A DNA stretch of 64,000 nt from positions 124,001 to 188,000 of the forward strand of contig NZ_JANIPJ010000014.1 in the NCBI RefSeq assembly GCF_024623455.1. Reading direction: 5' to 3'. Shown here one piece after another: positions 8,976 through 17,735 of the stretch. The position numbers and the translations under genes are program-made. The notes under the pieces are model-generated. The model was not told where the DNA came from. It ran no database searches and saw only the letters and a list, made by a program, of their open reading frames with translations. Position 1 is the first letter of the stretch. Each line of letters begins with the position of its first letter. Source of the stretch: Paenibacillus soyae. GTDB lineage: Bacteria; Bacillota; Bacilli; Paenibacillales; Paenibacillaceae.

Positions 8976-11087
8976 ATGAGAAAAATTAGAATCTATCAAA
9001 TCCTTATCGGATTGTTCTTTATCGTGACGGCGGCCATCTATGCAAGCTGCATTCCGATCTACTACGACAAGCTTGTCGCCCAGTGTATAACGGAAGGATG
9101 CGGCGTGTCGGTTCCCGCCTTGAACGTGGAGCCTGGCGGACCCACGGTAGCCGAGATCGCGCTCCTTCATGTCATCATCGACTGCTCGATTACGATCGTG
9201 TTCTATTCCGCCGCCCTCATCCTGCTATGGAAGAGCGCCCGCGAGCCGATCGGCCTGCTCGCCGCGCTGGCAATGATCGCCTTCGGCACTTCTTTCCCGT
9301 CGCTTGTCGCGGTAGGCTCGGAAGGTCTTCTCTTCTCGAAATACTGGTTTTTTGGAGTGGCGGGTGTTGGCTGGATTGCCATATCGCTGTTCTGCCTCCT
9401 GTTCCCGAACGGCAAGTTTGTGCCGACCTGGTCGAGGTATGCCATGATGCTTATTGCGATCGTGGATATTGCGCATATCTTTTTTGAAGGGAATTTATGG
9501 CGGACTCTGCACGTCCCTCAAATTATTCAGCTTATCTGGTATGCATCGACCACCCTGCTGCTGATCTATGCCCAGGTTCATCGATTCAGGAAGGTTTCCT
9601 CCCCCGAGCAGCGCCAGCAAACCAAATGGGTCGTATACGGCGTGACGGTCTGCTTCTTCGGGTTCGTGGTGATCAGCATGATGTTCGATCCGAACTTCTA
9701 CAAGGGGAATGCCGTTTATTATCTCTATCTGAATGCCGCTCTCCACCTCAGCCTGTCGGCTCTTCCGATTACGCTGACGCTGGCCGTTCTAAGGCGGAGA
9801 CTGTGGGACATCAATCCGCTCGTTAACCGGACGATCGTCTACGGCGCCCTGACGGTATGTATCGTGCTACTGTATACCGGCGTCGTGCTGTACCTCGGCA
9901 ATTTGTTCGTCGACTGGAGCAATTATGTCGTCTCACTCATCGCGACGGCGCTCGTCGCCGTCGTGTTCGGGCCCCTCAAGGAGTGGCTTCAGAAATTGGT
10001 GAACCGGCTGATGAAAGGCCGCCATGACGATCCTTACGCCGTACTGCTAGAGCTGGGCAGCCAAATGATGCAGCCGCTTGCGCCCGATGCGATGCTGTCC
10101 GCGATCGCCCGGCAGGTGCAAGTCGCGCTTCGACTGCCTTACGCCAGCATCGCGATGGATATTGAAGGCCAAGAGACAAGGCTGGCCGAGGCCGGCGAGC
10201 GGAGAGACGAGTTGGAGCTGCATGCTTTTCCGATTGTCTATCAGGGCAAAACCATAGGCACTCTGTACGCCGCGGGACGTTCGGCGGGAGAAGTTTTTTC
10301 GTCGGAGGATCTGATTTTCCTCGAAGTGCTCCTTCAACAAGCGGCGCCGATCGTCAACAACGCGGATATGCTGCAAGGGATGCGGCGGCTGGCGGAGGAT
10401 CTGCAGGAATCCCGTGAGAAGCTGGTCCTCGCCAGAGAGGAGGAGCGCCGGCGGATTCGGAACAACCTGCATGACGATCTTGCGCCCCGCCTCGCCGCAC
10501 TAGCGCTGAATGTCGCCATCGCGCGCAAATTCGTCGACAAGGAACCCGCCGCGGCGGTGACCAAGCTTGATGAGCTTGGGCATGTCATTCGTTCGACCGT
10601 CCAAGACATCCGCTCCCTCGTTAATGATCTCCGGCCGCCTGCGCTCGACGAGCTCGGGCTGGTCGGCGCCATCCGCGCCCGCATGGACGAGATGGCGAAG
10701 CCCGCCACGACTGGCGCGGACGGTGCTGCGAGCAAAGGGCTTCATATGCGGATTGACGCTCCGCAGGAGCTGCCTTCGCTTCGCGCGGCCGTCGAGGTTG
10801 CGGTCTATCGGATCGTGACGGAATCGATGGTTAACGTCGTGAAGCATGCGGACGCAACCGACTGCCAAGTCACGTTGACCGTGACGGAGGACCGGAAGCT
10901 GCTCGTGGAAGTTACGGACAACGGCATAGGCGTAGGCACGGCAAAGCGTCCGGCATTGACGGGAATGACGGGCGGCATCGGGCTGATCTCCATGCGCGAG
11001 CGCGCCGCGGAGATCGGCGGAGAATGCGTCATTGAACGAATGAACACCGGCGGCACGCGAGTTCGCGCGATGCTCCCGCTGCAATAG
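8976..11087 (+). CDS. Membrane sensor histidine kinase (HisKA_3, NarL type)
   Basis: 703 residues. The first ~345 residues form about ten membrane helices, an uncommon large sensor region. About 350-470 looks like a GAF domain. A short coiled coil leads into the HisKA_3 box RIRNNLHDDLAPR with the phospho-acceptor His near 499. The C-terminus has a HATPase_c domain (ESMVNVVKHA N-box, VTDNGIGV and GIGLISMRERA G-boxes). It phosphorylates the response regulator encoded 16 bases downstream. The signal is unknown; the membrane-embedded sensor suggests membrane state or a lipophilic ligand. There is no clear Shine-Dalgarno before the ATG and a -10 box sits right in front of it, so a leaderless message is possible. 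Confidence 0.9.
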   Translation: MRKIRIYQILIGLFFIVTAAIYASCIPIYYDKLVAQCITEGCGVSVPALNVEPGGPTVAEIALLHVIIDCSITIVFYSAALILLWKSAREPIGLLAALAMIAFGTSFPSLVAVGSEGLLFSKYWFFGVAGVGWIAISLFCLLFPNGKFVPTWSRYAMMLIAIVDIAHIFFEGNLWRTLHVPQIIQLIWYASTTLLLIYAQVHRFRKVSSPEQRQQTKWVVYGVTVCFFGFVVISMMFDPNFYKGNAVYYLYLNAALHLSLSALPITLTLAVLRRRLWDINPLVNRTIVYGALTVCIVLLYTGVVLYLGNLFVDWSNYVVSLIATALVAVVFGPLKEWLQKLVNRLMKGRHDDPYAVLLELGSQMMQPLAPDAMLSAIARQVQVALRLPYASIAMDIEGQETRLAEAGERRDELELHAFPIVYQGKTIGTLYAAGRSAGEVFSSEDLIFLEVLLQQAAPIVNNADMLQGMRRLAEDLQESREKLVLAREEERRRIRNNLHDDLAPRLAALALNVAIARKFVDKEPAAAVTKLDELGHVIRSTVQDIRSLVNDLRPPALDELGLVGAIRARMDEMAKPATTGADGAASKGLHMRIDAPQELPSLRAAVEVAVYRIVTESMVNVVKHADATDCQVTLTVTEDRKLLVEVTDNGIGVGTAKRPALTGMTGGIGLISMRERAAEIGGECVIERMNTGGTRVRAMLPLQ

Positions 11088-11103
11088 AAGGAGGCTCGGA
11101 CGG

Positions 11104-11802
11104 ATGAGAATAATAATTGCCGAGGATCACCCGATGTTCCGGGGCGGCGTTCGAAGCCTGCTCGCCACGACGGATGATCTGGAGGTGATCGGGGAAGCGT
11201 CGGATGGCGAAGAAGCGGTAAGGCTGGCCGGCGAGCTTGAGCCCGACCTGATCCTGATGGATATCCGAATGCCGGGCATGAACGGAATCGAGGCGACCGA
11301 ACGGATCAAGGAGCTGTATCCGTCGATCGAGGTGCTGATTCTAACCATGAATCAGGAAGATCAATCGGTGTTTACCGCTATGCGGGTCGGCGCCAAAGGC
11401 TATGTGCTGAAGGATGCGGACGAGGAGGAGTTGCTTCAGGCGATCCGAATGGTCGGAAGCGGCCGGGCCGTCTTCGGCACGGGAATCGCGGAGCGGATGA
11501 TGCATTATTTTGCCTCGCAAGCCCCGCAGGCCGCGGCCGCTCTCCCCGAGGAAGAAGCGGCGGGACGGCGTGTCGGAGGACATGAGCTGCTGCGCGATCC
11601 GGCTTTCGCCGAGCTGACCCGCCGCGAAGCGGAAATCTTGGCGCGCATCGCAAGCGGCGACACGAATGCTCAGATCGCCGACCACCTCCACATCAGCGCC
11701 AAGACCGTCGCCAACAACGTGTCGAACATTCTGAGCAAGCTCCAGGTCATGACACGCCACGAGGCACGGAAGCTGGTAGAGCAATCGCGGCAACAGCAGT
11801 AA
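11104..11802 (+). CDS. LuxR/NarL-family response regulator
   Basis: 232 residues. The receiver domain has the acidic pair ED at 7-8, the phospho-acceptor Asp at about 53 (LMDIRMPGMNG) and the conserved Lys in YVLKD near 103. The C-terminal LuxR HTH reads LTRREAEILARIASGDTNAQIA then SAKTVANNVSNIL. An insert of about 30 residues (alanine- and glutamate-rich) joins the two domains and is longer than in many NarL proteins. AGAAGGAGG lies before the ATG; the gene is cotranscribed with the kinase. The palindrome upstream of the kinase is a possible target. Confidence 0.92.
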   Translation: MRIIIAEDHPMFRGGVRSLLATTDDLEVIGEASDGEEAVRLAGELEPDLILMDIRMPGMNGIEATERIKELYPSIEVLILTMNQEDQSVFTAMRVGAKGYVLKDADEEELLQAIRMVGSGRAVFGTGIAERMMHYFASQAPQAAAALPEEEAAGRRVGGHELLRDPAFAELTRREAEILARIASGDTNAQIADHLHISAKTVANNVSNILSKLQVMTRHEARKLVEQSRQQQ

Positions 11803-11807
11803 TCGAA

Positions 11808-11859
11808 AAACAGCGGTAGAGATGGACGGTTATCGTCCTCCTCTGCCGCTGTTTCTTTT
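11808..11859. terminator. Bidirectional terminator between response regulator and sspH
   Basis: Stem AAACAGCGGTAGAG / CTCTGCCGCTGTTT (one G-U pair). T-rich tails follow on both strands, so it serves the two convergent genes. Confidence 0.9.
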
Positions 11860-11875
11860 GGATTCCAAGGCTTGC

Positions 11876-12112
11876 TTATGTATCGCTTTGAACCCTGCAG
11901 GCCATCTGCTCGACTTCCATGGCGACTTGCGTATCGGGCTCGGAGAGACTCCGAACGGGCACCTCCATCTCCTCTTCCGGCCGGTCGAGGGGATAAATTC
12001 TGACAGTATCGTTGCTTTCGTTCACATGCTGAATATAAACGCGGGTTCCATTGTACTCCACGTTCGCCATAACTGGCGATTCCGCGATTTCCTGCGCTCT
12101 TTGGGTGTTCAT
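11876..12112 (-). CDS. sspH: H-type small acid-soluble spore protein
   Basis: 78 residues. The N-terminal half shows the SspH family pattern (MNTQRAQEIAESPVMANVEY, then VYIQHVNE and RIYPLDRPEEE). This minor SASP is made in the forespore and stays in the spore core; it differs from the DNA-coating alpha/beta SASPs. The protein is slightly longer than typical members (about 59-65), with an extra C-terminal stretch. AGGAGG lies eight bases before the ATG. A sigma-G-like promoter lies upstream. This is the clearest sign that the host forms endospores. Confidence 0.93.
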   Translation of the reverse strand: MNTQRAQEIAESPVMANVEYNGTRVYIQHVNESNDTVRIYPLDRPEEEMEVPVRSLSEPDTQVAMEVEQMACRVQSDT

Positions 12113-12144
12113 CCCACATACCTCCTCTGTTTCTAATCATTTCA

Positions 12145-12173
12145 TTTTGTGCGGAGGAGGGGATTTATATGCA
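12145..12173 (-). promoter_or_regulatory. Possible sigma-G promoter of sspH
   Basis: On the minus strand TGCATA and CACAAAA are 16 bases apart, close to the forespore consensus (GCATA ... CATNNTA) with one mismatch in the -10. The family's known expression supports it; spacing is slightly short. Confidence 0.4.
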
Positions 12174-12183
12174 GGACCTAGCT

Positions 12184-12219
12184 GAAAGCCGAAGTCCTCA
12201 TGCGAGGACTCCGGCTTTC
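12184..12219 (-). terminator. Long hairpin after the jelly-roll protein gene
   Basis: GAAAGCCG-AGTCCTC / GAGGACT-CGGCTTTC with one mismatch and an ATGC loop, very stable, 31 bases after the stop. There is no T tract on the minus strand. Confidence 0.65.
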
Positions 12220-12250
12220 GTGGCGCTTGCACCAAGCTCTTCAACGAGGA

Positions 12251-12748
12251 TTAGTCGTTGTTCTCCTGAATGAGCGAGAAATCGTCCGCGATAACAATCC
12301 CTTCTAATCCGTCAGCAGCGGTTTCAATCGTAACGATTGCTCCTACGGTATTATCTGGCGATTTCGCTAATAGATTGAATACCCGATAATTTCCTTCCGC
12401 GTTTTTCGGAATCGTTAGCCGGTTAAACTTTTTCGCGAAAATCTCCAGAATATCCCCGTCTTCATCAATGAATTGCAATCGGACAACAACGGTTGGATTT
12501 TCCGGCACATCAGTCCCGCCTCCGCCATCGGATAAAGCGCCGGATAACCGGTACGCTTTGTCATCCGTTAGTCCTCTGCGTATGGTTTGTCTCAATATGG
12601 TGCTTGTTCCTATCGAAGCAACGAAATTATCGGAATGCGCCTTCGCCCCGCTCGTGGCGACCGCCGTTCCCACCACGACCGTCCAAGGAGCAAGAACCCC
12701 TGATTCGAAGCCGCCGTTTTCAATCAACTCTGTTAATTTACCCGACAT
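12251..12748 (-). CDS. Single-domain NTTRR-F1/CBM-like jelly-roll protein
   Basis: 165 residues without a signal peptide. The opening LIENGGFESGVLAPWTVV is the hallmark of carbohydrate-binding-like or NTTRR-F1-type beta-sandwich domains, which in Bacillaceae precede repeat regions of spore-surface proteins. Here the domain stands alone. An acidic C-terminus (IADDFSLIQENND) ends the fold. GGGAGGGG lies before the ATG. Neighbouring sspH and the lack of a signal peptide suggest assembly on the forming spore, as for other exosporium proteins; this is inference. It could also be an intracellular lectin-like protein. Confidence 0.7.
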   Translation of the reverse strand: MSGKLTELIENGGFESGVLAPWTVVVGTAVATSGAKAHSDNFVASIGTSTILRQTIRRGLTDDKAYRLSGALSDGGGGTDVPENPTVVVRLQFIDEDGDILEIFAKKFNRLTIPKNAEGNYRVFNLLAKSPDNTVGAIVTIETAADGLEGIVIADDFSLIQENND

Positions 12749-12764
12749 GTTCGTCCCCTCCCTT

Positions 12765-12798
12765 CTGCTAGTTTCTATATTAAATGTATCGCTAGCAG
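12765..12798 (-). repeat. Inverted repeat upstream of the jelly-roll gene
   Basis: CTGCTAG / CTAGCAG with a 20-base AT-rich centre, 17 bases before the start codon. It overlaps the likely promoter or leader and may be an operator. Confidence 0.5.
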
Positions 12799-12871
12799 AT
12801 TTTGATAGGGCTAATCCTACTACTATTAAAATTATGCTTTTGCTAGATTGCGAGAGTTCGATACGGATTAC

Positions 12872-12910
12872 AAAATAAAAAAAGCAGCGCGGAGGTTATC
12901 TCCGCACTGC
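12872..12910 (-). terminator. Intrinsic terminator of gdhA
   Basis: Eleven-base-pair stem GCAGCGCGGAG / CTCCGCACTGC (one mismatch), followed by seven T on the minus strand. Confidence 0.93.
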
Positions 12911-12928
12911 CTACGTATGATGAATATA

Positions 12929-14299
12929 TTAGACCACGCCTTGTGCGATCATCGCGTCCGCGACGCGGACGAAGCCAGCAATGTTCGATCCGACAACCAG
13001 GTTGCCCGGATAGCCGTATTTGGCAGCTGCCGCTTCGCTGTTACGATAAATATCCCGCATGATCTCATGAAGCTTCGCGTCCACTTCCTCGAACGACCAC
13101 GACAGACGCATGCTGTTCTGCGCCATCTCGAGCGACGACACCGCTACGCCGCCTGCATTAGCCGCCTTCGCTGGCCCGAACAACACATTGTTGTTCAAGA
13201 AAACATCGATCGCGGACAATGTGGAAGGCATGTTCGCGCCCTCGCCTACGGCAATAACGCCGTTGTCGACAAGCGTCTGCGCCGACTGTTCGTCGATCTC
13301 GTTCTGCGTTGCGCATGGCAGGGCGATCTCGCAAGGGATCGACCAGATGCCTTCGCAGCCCGGCGTATAAGTCGCATTCGGACGAGCTTTCACATACTCG
13401 CTGATCCGTTTGCGCTCCACTTCCTTCAGCTGCTTCACAAGAGCCAGATCAATGCCCTCCGGATCGTGAATGTAGCCGTTCGAATCGCTGCAGGCTACGA
13501 TCTTCGCGCCAAACTGCTGGAGCTTCTCGATCGCGTAGATCGATACGTTGCCGGAGCCGGATACGACGGCCGTGCGTCCTTCCAGGCTCAGTCCTTTCGC
13601 TTGCATCATCTCGTTGACGAAATAGACGCAGCCGTAACCCGTCGCTTCCTTACGCGCAAGGCTTCCGCCGTATCCCAGGCCTTTGCCCGTAAGAACGCCC
13701 GCTTCATTGCCGCTTCTGATCCGCTTGAATTGTCCGAACATATAACCGATCTCGCGCGCGCCGACGCCGATGTCGCCAGCCGGCACATCGATATCAGGGC
13801 CGATGTAGCGGTAGAGCTCGGTCATGAAGCTTTGCGTGAAGCGCATGATTTCCTGCTCCGATTTACCCTTCGGATCGAAGTCGGAGCCGCCTTTGCCTCC
13901 ACCAATCGGTTGGCCGGTGAGTGAGTTTTTGAAAATTTGCTCGAAGCCGAGGAATTTAATAATGCTTGCGTTAACGGAAGGATGGAATCGAAGACCGCCT
14001 TTGTAAGGCCCAAGAACGCTGTTGAACTGAACGCGGAAGCCGCGGTTGACTTGTGCCTTGCCGTTATCGTCAACCCATGGCACGCGGAAGGAGATGAGTC
14101 TTTCCGGCTCGGTAATTCTCTCGAGGATGCTGTGCTCGATGTAATGCGGGTTAGCCTCGAGCACCGGAATCAGCGAATCCAGTATCTCTTTGACTGCTTG
14201 GAAAAATTCCTTCTCGCCTTGGTTGCGGTGAATTACCGTTTCGTAAATGGACTGCACATATTCCCTTGCGGATTGCTGTTTAACCATTACATCGTTCAC
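12929..14299 (-). CDS. gdhA: NADP-specific glutamate dehydrogenase
   Basis: 456 residues, the usual length of the hexameric NADP enzyme, which makes glutamate from 2-oxoglutarate and ammonium in the cytoplasm. Seen are the substrate-binding GPYKGGLRFHPSV, the catalytic Lys region GGGKGGSDFDPKGKS, PAGDIGVGAREIGYMFG and the nucleotide fold AVVSGSGNVSIYA. Initiation is at a GTG ten bases after AAAGGAG; the next ATG is 12 bases inside and too far from the ribosome site. It follows ddh on the same strand, with a perfect palindrome in between, and ends in its own terminator. Both genes handle ammonium in amino-donor reactions. Confidence 0.95.
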   Translation of the reverse strand: MNDVMVKQQSAREYVQSIYETVIHRNQGEKEFFQAVKEILDSLIPVLEANPHYIEHSILERITEPERLISFRVPWVDDNGKAQVNRGFRVQFNSVLGPYKGGLRFHPSVNASIIKFLGFEQIFKNSLTGQPIGGGKGGSDFDPKGKSEQEIMRFTQSFMTELYRYIGPDIDVPAGDIGVGAREIGYMFGQFKRIRSGNEAGVLTGKGLGYGGSLARKEATGYGCVYFVNEMMQAKGLSLEGRTAVVSGSGNVSIYAIEKLQQFGAKIVACSDSNGYIHDPEGIDLALVKQLKEVERKRISEYVKARPNATYTPGCEGIWSIPCEIALPCATQNEIDEQSAQTLVDNGVIAVGEGANMPSTLSAIDVFLNNNVLFGPAKAANAGGVAVSSLEMAQNSMRLSWSFEEVDAKLHEIMRDIYRNSEAAAAKYGYPGNLVVGSNIAGFVRVADAMIAQGVV

Positions 14300-14384
14300 T
14301 CGGTGGACACTCCTTTGGCACGAAACGACGGGGATAAAGACTGAACTCTACTCATCGTTCGTTTATGAATAGGATTAGGGTTAA

Positions 14385-14417
14385 CGCGAATTACTGTAGA
14401 TTCTACAGTAATTCGCG
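14385..14417. repeat. Perfect 33-bp palindrome over the ddh stop codon
   Basis: Arms CGCGAATTACTGTAGA and TCTACAGTAATTCGCG with a single central base. The ddh stop codon is inside the right arm. No T tract follows on the minus strand, so it is not a standard terminator. Confidence 0.9.
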
Positions 14418-15380
14418 GCGAAGCTCTTCAGGCGACTTAGGGGACAAATAAGAGAATGGGACGTCGAATACGGTTTTCGCGCCGCTGAGCCCCTCGATGC
14501 TCATCCGGTTAACCGCTCTTGCGTATGCGACCATAACGCTTGCCGTAAACTCGGGATTGCTCTCCAGCTTGAGGCCGAACTCGATGATTTGTTTCGTGCC
14601 CTCTCCCGTAATACCGCTGCGGATGACGAAGCCGCCATGAGGCATTCCCTGATGCTCGGCCTTCAGCTGATCTTCCGTGATGAAATGAACCGTTGTGTCG
14701 TAATCGGAGAAGTAGTTCGGCATCGAAACGATCGTCTGGCGGATGGCCTCTTGGTCGGCGCCCTCTTCGGCTACGACAAAGCACTCGCGAAGATGCTTCT
14801 CGCGCGTCGCCAGATCAGGAGTTTCGCCGGCGCGAATACGCTCGATGACCGATTGGACGGGAACGGTGTACTGCACGCCCGCCTTCACGCCAGGCACGCG
14901 GCGAATAGCGTCCGAGTGTCCTTGGCTGACGCCTTTGCCCCAGAACGTATAATCCGTCCCTTCCGGCAGGATGGCTTGTGCCAGCAAGCGGTTAAGCGAG
15001 AAGAGACCCGGATCCCAGCCGGTCGAGATAACGCTTAGTTTACCGCTTTGCTTCGCTAAAGCATTTACCTGATCGAAAAACTCCGGAATTTTCGCGTGCG
15101 TGTCGAAGCTGTCAACCGTGTTGAACATGCTTGCCATGAACGGCGTTTGTTCCGGAAGATCCGTCGCCGAACCGCCGCAGAGAATCATAACGTCGATTTT
15201 GCCTTTGTACTGCTCGGCCACCGAGATATGCTCGAACTTCACTTCGCCCGTCGCCAGCTGCTCCGGCTCTCTGCGGGTGAAAATCGCAACAAGCTCCATA
15301 TCCGGATTTTGTTTAATCGCCTTTTCGACGCCTCTGCCGAGGTTACCGTAACCGACGATACCCACTTTAATTTTTTCCAT
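14403..15380 (-). CDS. ddh: meso-Diaminopimelate dehydrogenase
   Basis: 325 residues, matching the family length. It reductively aminates tetrahydrodipicolinate to meso-DAP with NADPH, a one-step route to the cell-wall and lysine precursor. Visible are VGIVGYGNLGRGVE (Rossmann), FTRREPEQL, CGGSATD, DSFDTHAKI, STGWDPGLFSLNR and GKGVSQGHSDAIRR, all typical. AGGAGG lies before the ATG; ten extra codons of open frame upstream have no ribosome site. The leader (15411-15500) can pair GAGACA with TGTCTC, but I do not see a lysine riboswitch. Probably cotranscribed at least partly with gdhA. Confidence 0.95.
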   Translation of the reverse strand: MEKIKVGIVGYGNLGRGVEKAIKQNPDMELVAIFTRREPEQLATGEVKFEHISVAEQYKGKIDVMILCGGSATDLPEQTPFMASMFNTVDSFDTHAKIPEFFDQVNALAKQSGKLSVISTGWDPGLFSLNRLLAQAILPEGTDYTFWGKGVSQGHSDAIRRVPGVKAGVQYTVPVQSVIERIRAGETPDLATREKHLRECFVVAEEGADQEAIRQTIVSMPNYFSDYDTTVHFITEDQLKAEHQGMPHGGFVIRSGITGEGTKQIIEFGLKLESNPEFTASVMVAYARAVNRMSIEGLSGAKTVFDVPFSYLSPKSPEELRRELL

Positions 15381-15410
15381 TTTTTTCCTCCTAAAATCAA
15401 GGTAAACCAC

Positions 15411-16118
15411 CTATTATCTGGAGCTCATCTCCGTCCTTCGAGATTTAGAGACAGAAGACAAGGGTTTAGCCAAAAATGTCTCAGACTCGCTGAATTCCAA
15501 TCATAACATCGATTTATTTTAAATAATTCATCGCAATAATGCAAACAAATATTTATATAGTGCAAACAGAAGGTAACCTAACATCGTATTTTGTCAACCC
15601 CATTTTATTTTTCCGCTGGCAGACTTGCTGATTTCCATCTTCTTTTTTCATTCGCGCGAATGCTCTAGGCTAGTCACAGATGGATGTTTGATAACTTTTT
15701 TTATGTCGTGCTTTTCGCAATTTCGTCCGAATATATCACAATTATTAACTGTAATTCTTGATAACTACTTAAGTTAGGTATCGTTACATTTATATAAACT
15801 TTACGATTTATACGGAGTTTCTCTTGGCTCCAGTTGCCTGTAACCTAACACGGCATGTTCGTTTATAACCCCCTTCTCGGCTGTGAATCGCACGGAAAAA
15901 TTTAAAAAAAAGTTAGTTTTTGCATCCGCAAGCAGGGACTTTGCCTCTTAGAACCCTTGAAGGGATATGATCGTCACTTCTCTCGCCGTTAAGACGGATA
16001 TGTTCCGCAGCTCCGTTTCATCGAAAAATGTCGAATCCCATTCCAGGAAGTAGTGCTATAGTAATGGCGTTATGGTACGATGTTTCTATCTATTACCACT
16101 TAGCAGAAGGGGATTCCA
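15411..16118. other. AT-rich intergenic island, no gene seen
   Basis: About 700 bases, clearly more AT-rich than the surroundings. It holds two TGCAAACA repeats 21 bases apart (15540, 15561), GTAACCTAACA at 15573 and 15840, and a related GATACCTAAC motif on the minus strand near 15770-15785. No convincing coding frame or RNA family was found. It separates ddh from the effector-like gene and may carry the promoters of both. Confidence 0.6.
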
Positions 16119-17723
16119 ATGCCCGAACCAGCCGATCGCTTGCCGCAAGCCAAATCTACCGCTCCCTCCCCACATGCCTCTCGCGCATCCAGCGAGGCCG
16201 ATTTCGAACCCAGACAAGCATTCTCGAAAATCAATCAAGGGCATATGACCCCCGCGGCTATTATGCAATTGCAGCGGACTGCAGGCAATCAAGCGGTTGT
16301 GCAGCTGTTCCGCGAACGAAGCGGCGCCGTCTCCGGGTCCGGGCCTCCTGCCCAGCCGCATGTCGTACGCCCCGGCAATTTGTTTCAGAACGCGTCTGCC
16401 GGCGCGGCGTCTGCCGAGGCCGTCATAGCGACGCCGAGCATACCGGCCGATTTGAAGGGCAAAGGCGGCTATGCGGATGTGTACGGCTGGCTGAAGGAGC
16501 AGGCGAACGCCTCCAAGAAATCCGGCTTATTCGGCTTCTTCGATGTCTTGAGTCCCGAGCAGAAGATGAGCGCGATCCGCTCTATGGCCGGTGGCGCCCG
16601 GTCCATATCGGTCGAGGCCGTGAAGAAAATCATGATGACCGGCTTGATCTCCAAGTCGGTCGATTGGGACAAGTTCTCCGTCATCTGCCGTCAGGCCAAG
16701 ATGATCGATACGAACAACTACAATGCCGACCAAGACCGCGATTACGCCAGCTATGCCGCGATCGGCACGTCCGGCGCGGCTGGCGGCGTCTCCGGCTCGG
16801 CGACGATCAGCAAGACGCTGGGAGCCGGCGGGGCGACCGGCACGGCGCTGGTCGCCGCTCCGATTGCGGGCGGCCTGAGCGGCGTCGCGGCCGTGTCGCA
16901 GATTTACAACGCGACGCAGAACTACGACGGCGCTATGAGCGCTGCCGGCAAGGCCCAGATCGTCGCCGGGGAAGGCGCGAGCGGAGCCGCCGATTTGGCG
17001 AGATTCTCCGCCGGCACGGTGAACGGCGTCAGAGAGGTATCCGGCATGGCGCTGAACGGCGCGGCTACCGTGGCGGCGGGCGCCGGCGCCATCGTCGGCG
17101 GCGCGGCCTACATGGTTGGAGGCGCAGCAGGCTATATCGAGAGCGGACGCAACGCGAAGAAGCTCGGTCAGCTCGAAGAAGAGCTTACCGAGAAGGAAGG
17201 CGACGAGACGAGCGACAAGAAGCTGCTGGCGGCGAATCTTGGCCGGTCGACGCAGGAGATGAACAAGTCCAAGAGCGGAATGACCGCCGTCAAAGGAGCG
17301 ATGATGATCGCCGGCGGGGCCATGCTGATCGCCGCGGCCGCTTCACCGGCCGGACCGATCCTCATCGCGCTTGCCGCTATTCTAGGCGGGGTCGCGGCGG
17401 TCGTGAAATTTTACAAGAAGTACAAGAGAAAAGAAATGTTCGTCGACAAGGCGCTCAAAGTCGAGGAAGCCGCGGCGCTTCCCGAGAACCAGGGCATCGA
17501 GAAAAGCCAGCTCCGGCAGGCGCTGCTCGAGAAGCACGGCTTCAATAGCGTTGGTCAGTGTTATGCCCAGCTGGTAACCGATCTGGCTTCCATGCTGTAC
17601 GAGAGCGGCGTGGCCGGCGAGGACAAGGAAAGCATTCAAATTATCGAAGGCATCGGGCTTAGAATCGATAAGGAGAAGAAAGCGCCGAGCAAAGAAATGA
17701 TCGCCAAAAAACTGCATACGTAG
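16119..17723 (+). CDS. Putative secreted effector with eCIS-type LQRTAGN motif and membrane-active region
   Basis: 534 residues, no signal peptide. Residues 1-42 are Pro/Ala/Ser-rich and disordered. At 49-63 is MQLQRTAGNQAVVQL, the LQxxxGNxAVxxL motif found near the N-terminus of many cargo proteins of extracellular contractile injection systems (often before DUF4157, which is absent). About 100-205 is a mixed alpha domain. About 207-350 is very rich in Gly, Ala, Ser and Val with helix-forming stretches, then a charged segment (EEELTEKEGDE), a hydrophobic hairpin at about 388-430, and a basic KFYKKYKRKE. This resembles membrane-inserting toxins. AGAAGGGG precedes the ATG. It is paired with a chaperone-like gene 12 bases downstream. 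No injection-system structural genes are in the window. Function is inferred. Confidence 0.6.
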   Translation: MPEPADRLPQAKSTAPSPHASRASSEADFEPRQAFSKINQGHMTPAAIMQLQRTAGNQAVVQLFRERSGAVSGSGPPAQPHVVRPGNLFQNASAGAASAEAVIATPSIPADLKGKGGYADVYGWLKEQANASKKSGLFGFFDVLSPEQKMSAIRSMAGGARSISVEAVKKIMMTGLISKSVDWDKFSVICRQAKMIDTNNYNADQDRDYASYAAIGTSGAAGGVSGSATISKTLGAGGATGTALVAAPIAGGLSGVAAVSQIYNATQNYDGAMSAAGKAQIVAGEGASGAADLARFSAGTVNGVREVSGMALNGAATVAAGAGAIVGGAAYMVGGAAGYIESGRNAKKLGQLEEELTEKEGDETSDKKLLAANLGRSTQEMNKSKSGMTAVKGAMMIAGGAMLIAAAASPAGPILIALAAILGGVAAVVKFYKKYKRKEMFVDKALKVEEAAALPENQGIEKSQLRQALLEKHGFNSVGQCYAQLVTDLASMLYESGVAGEDKESIQIIEGIGLRIDKEKKAPSKEMIAKKLHT

Positions 17724-17735
17724 AGGAGCATCGCC

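Noticed and set aside
15381..15500. Lysine riboswitch in the ddh leader
   Set aside because: Expected for a lysine/DAP gene, but the conserved core is not present; only a GAGACA / TGTCTC pairing is seen.
16028..17548. 506-codon frame in another phase over the effector gene
   Set aside because: Extremely Arg-rich, typical of an out-of-phase reading of GC-rich DNA; no ribosome site.
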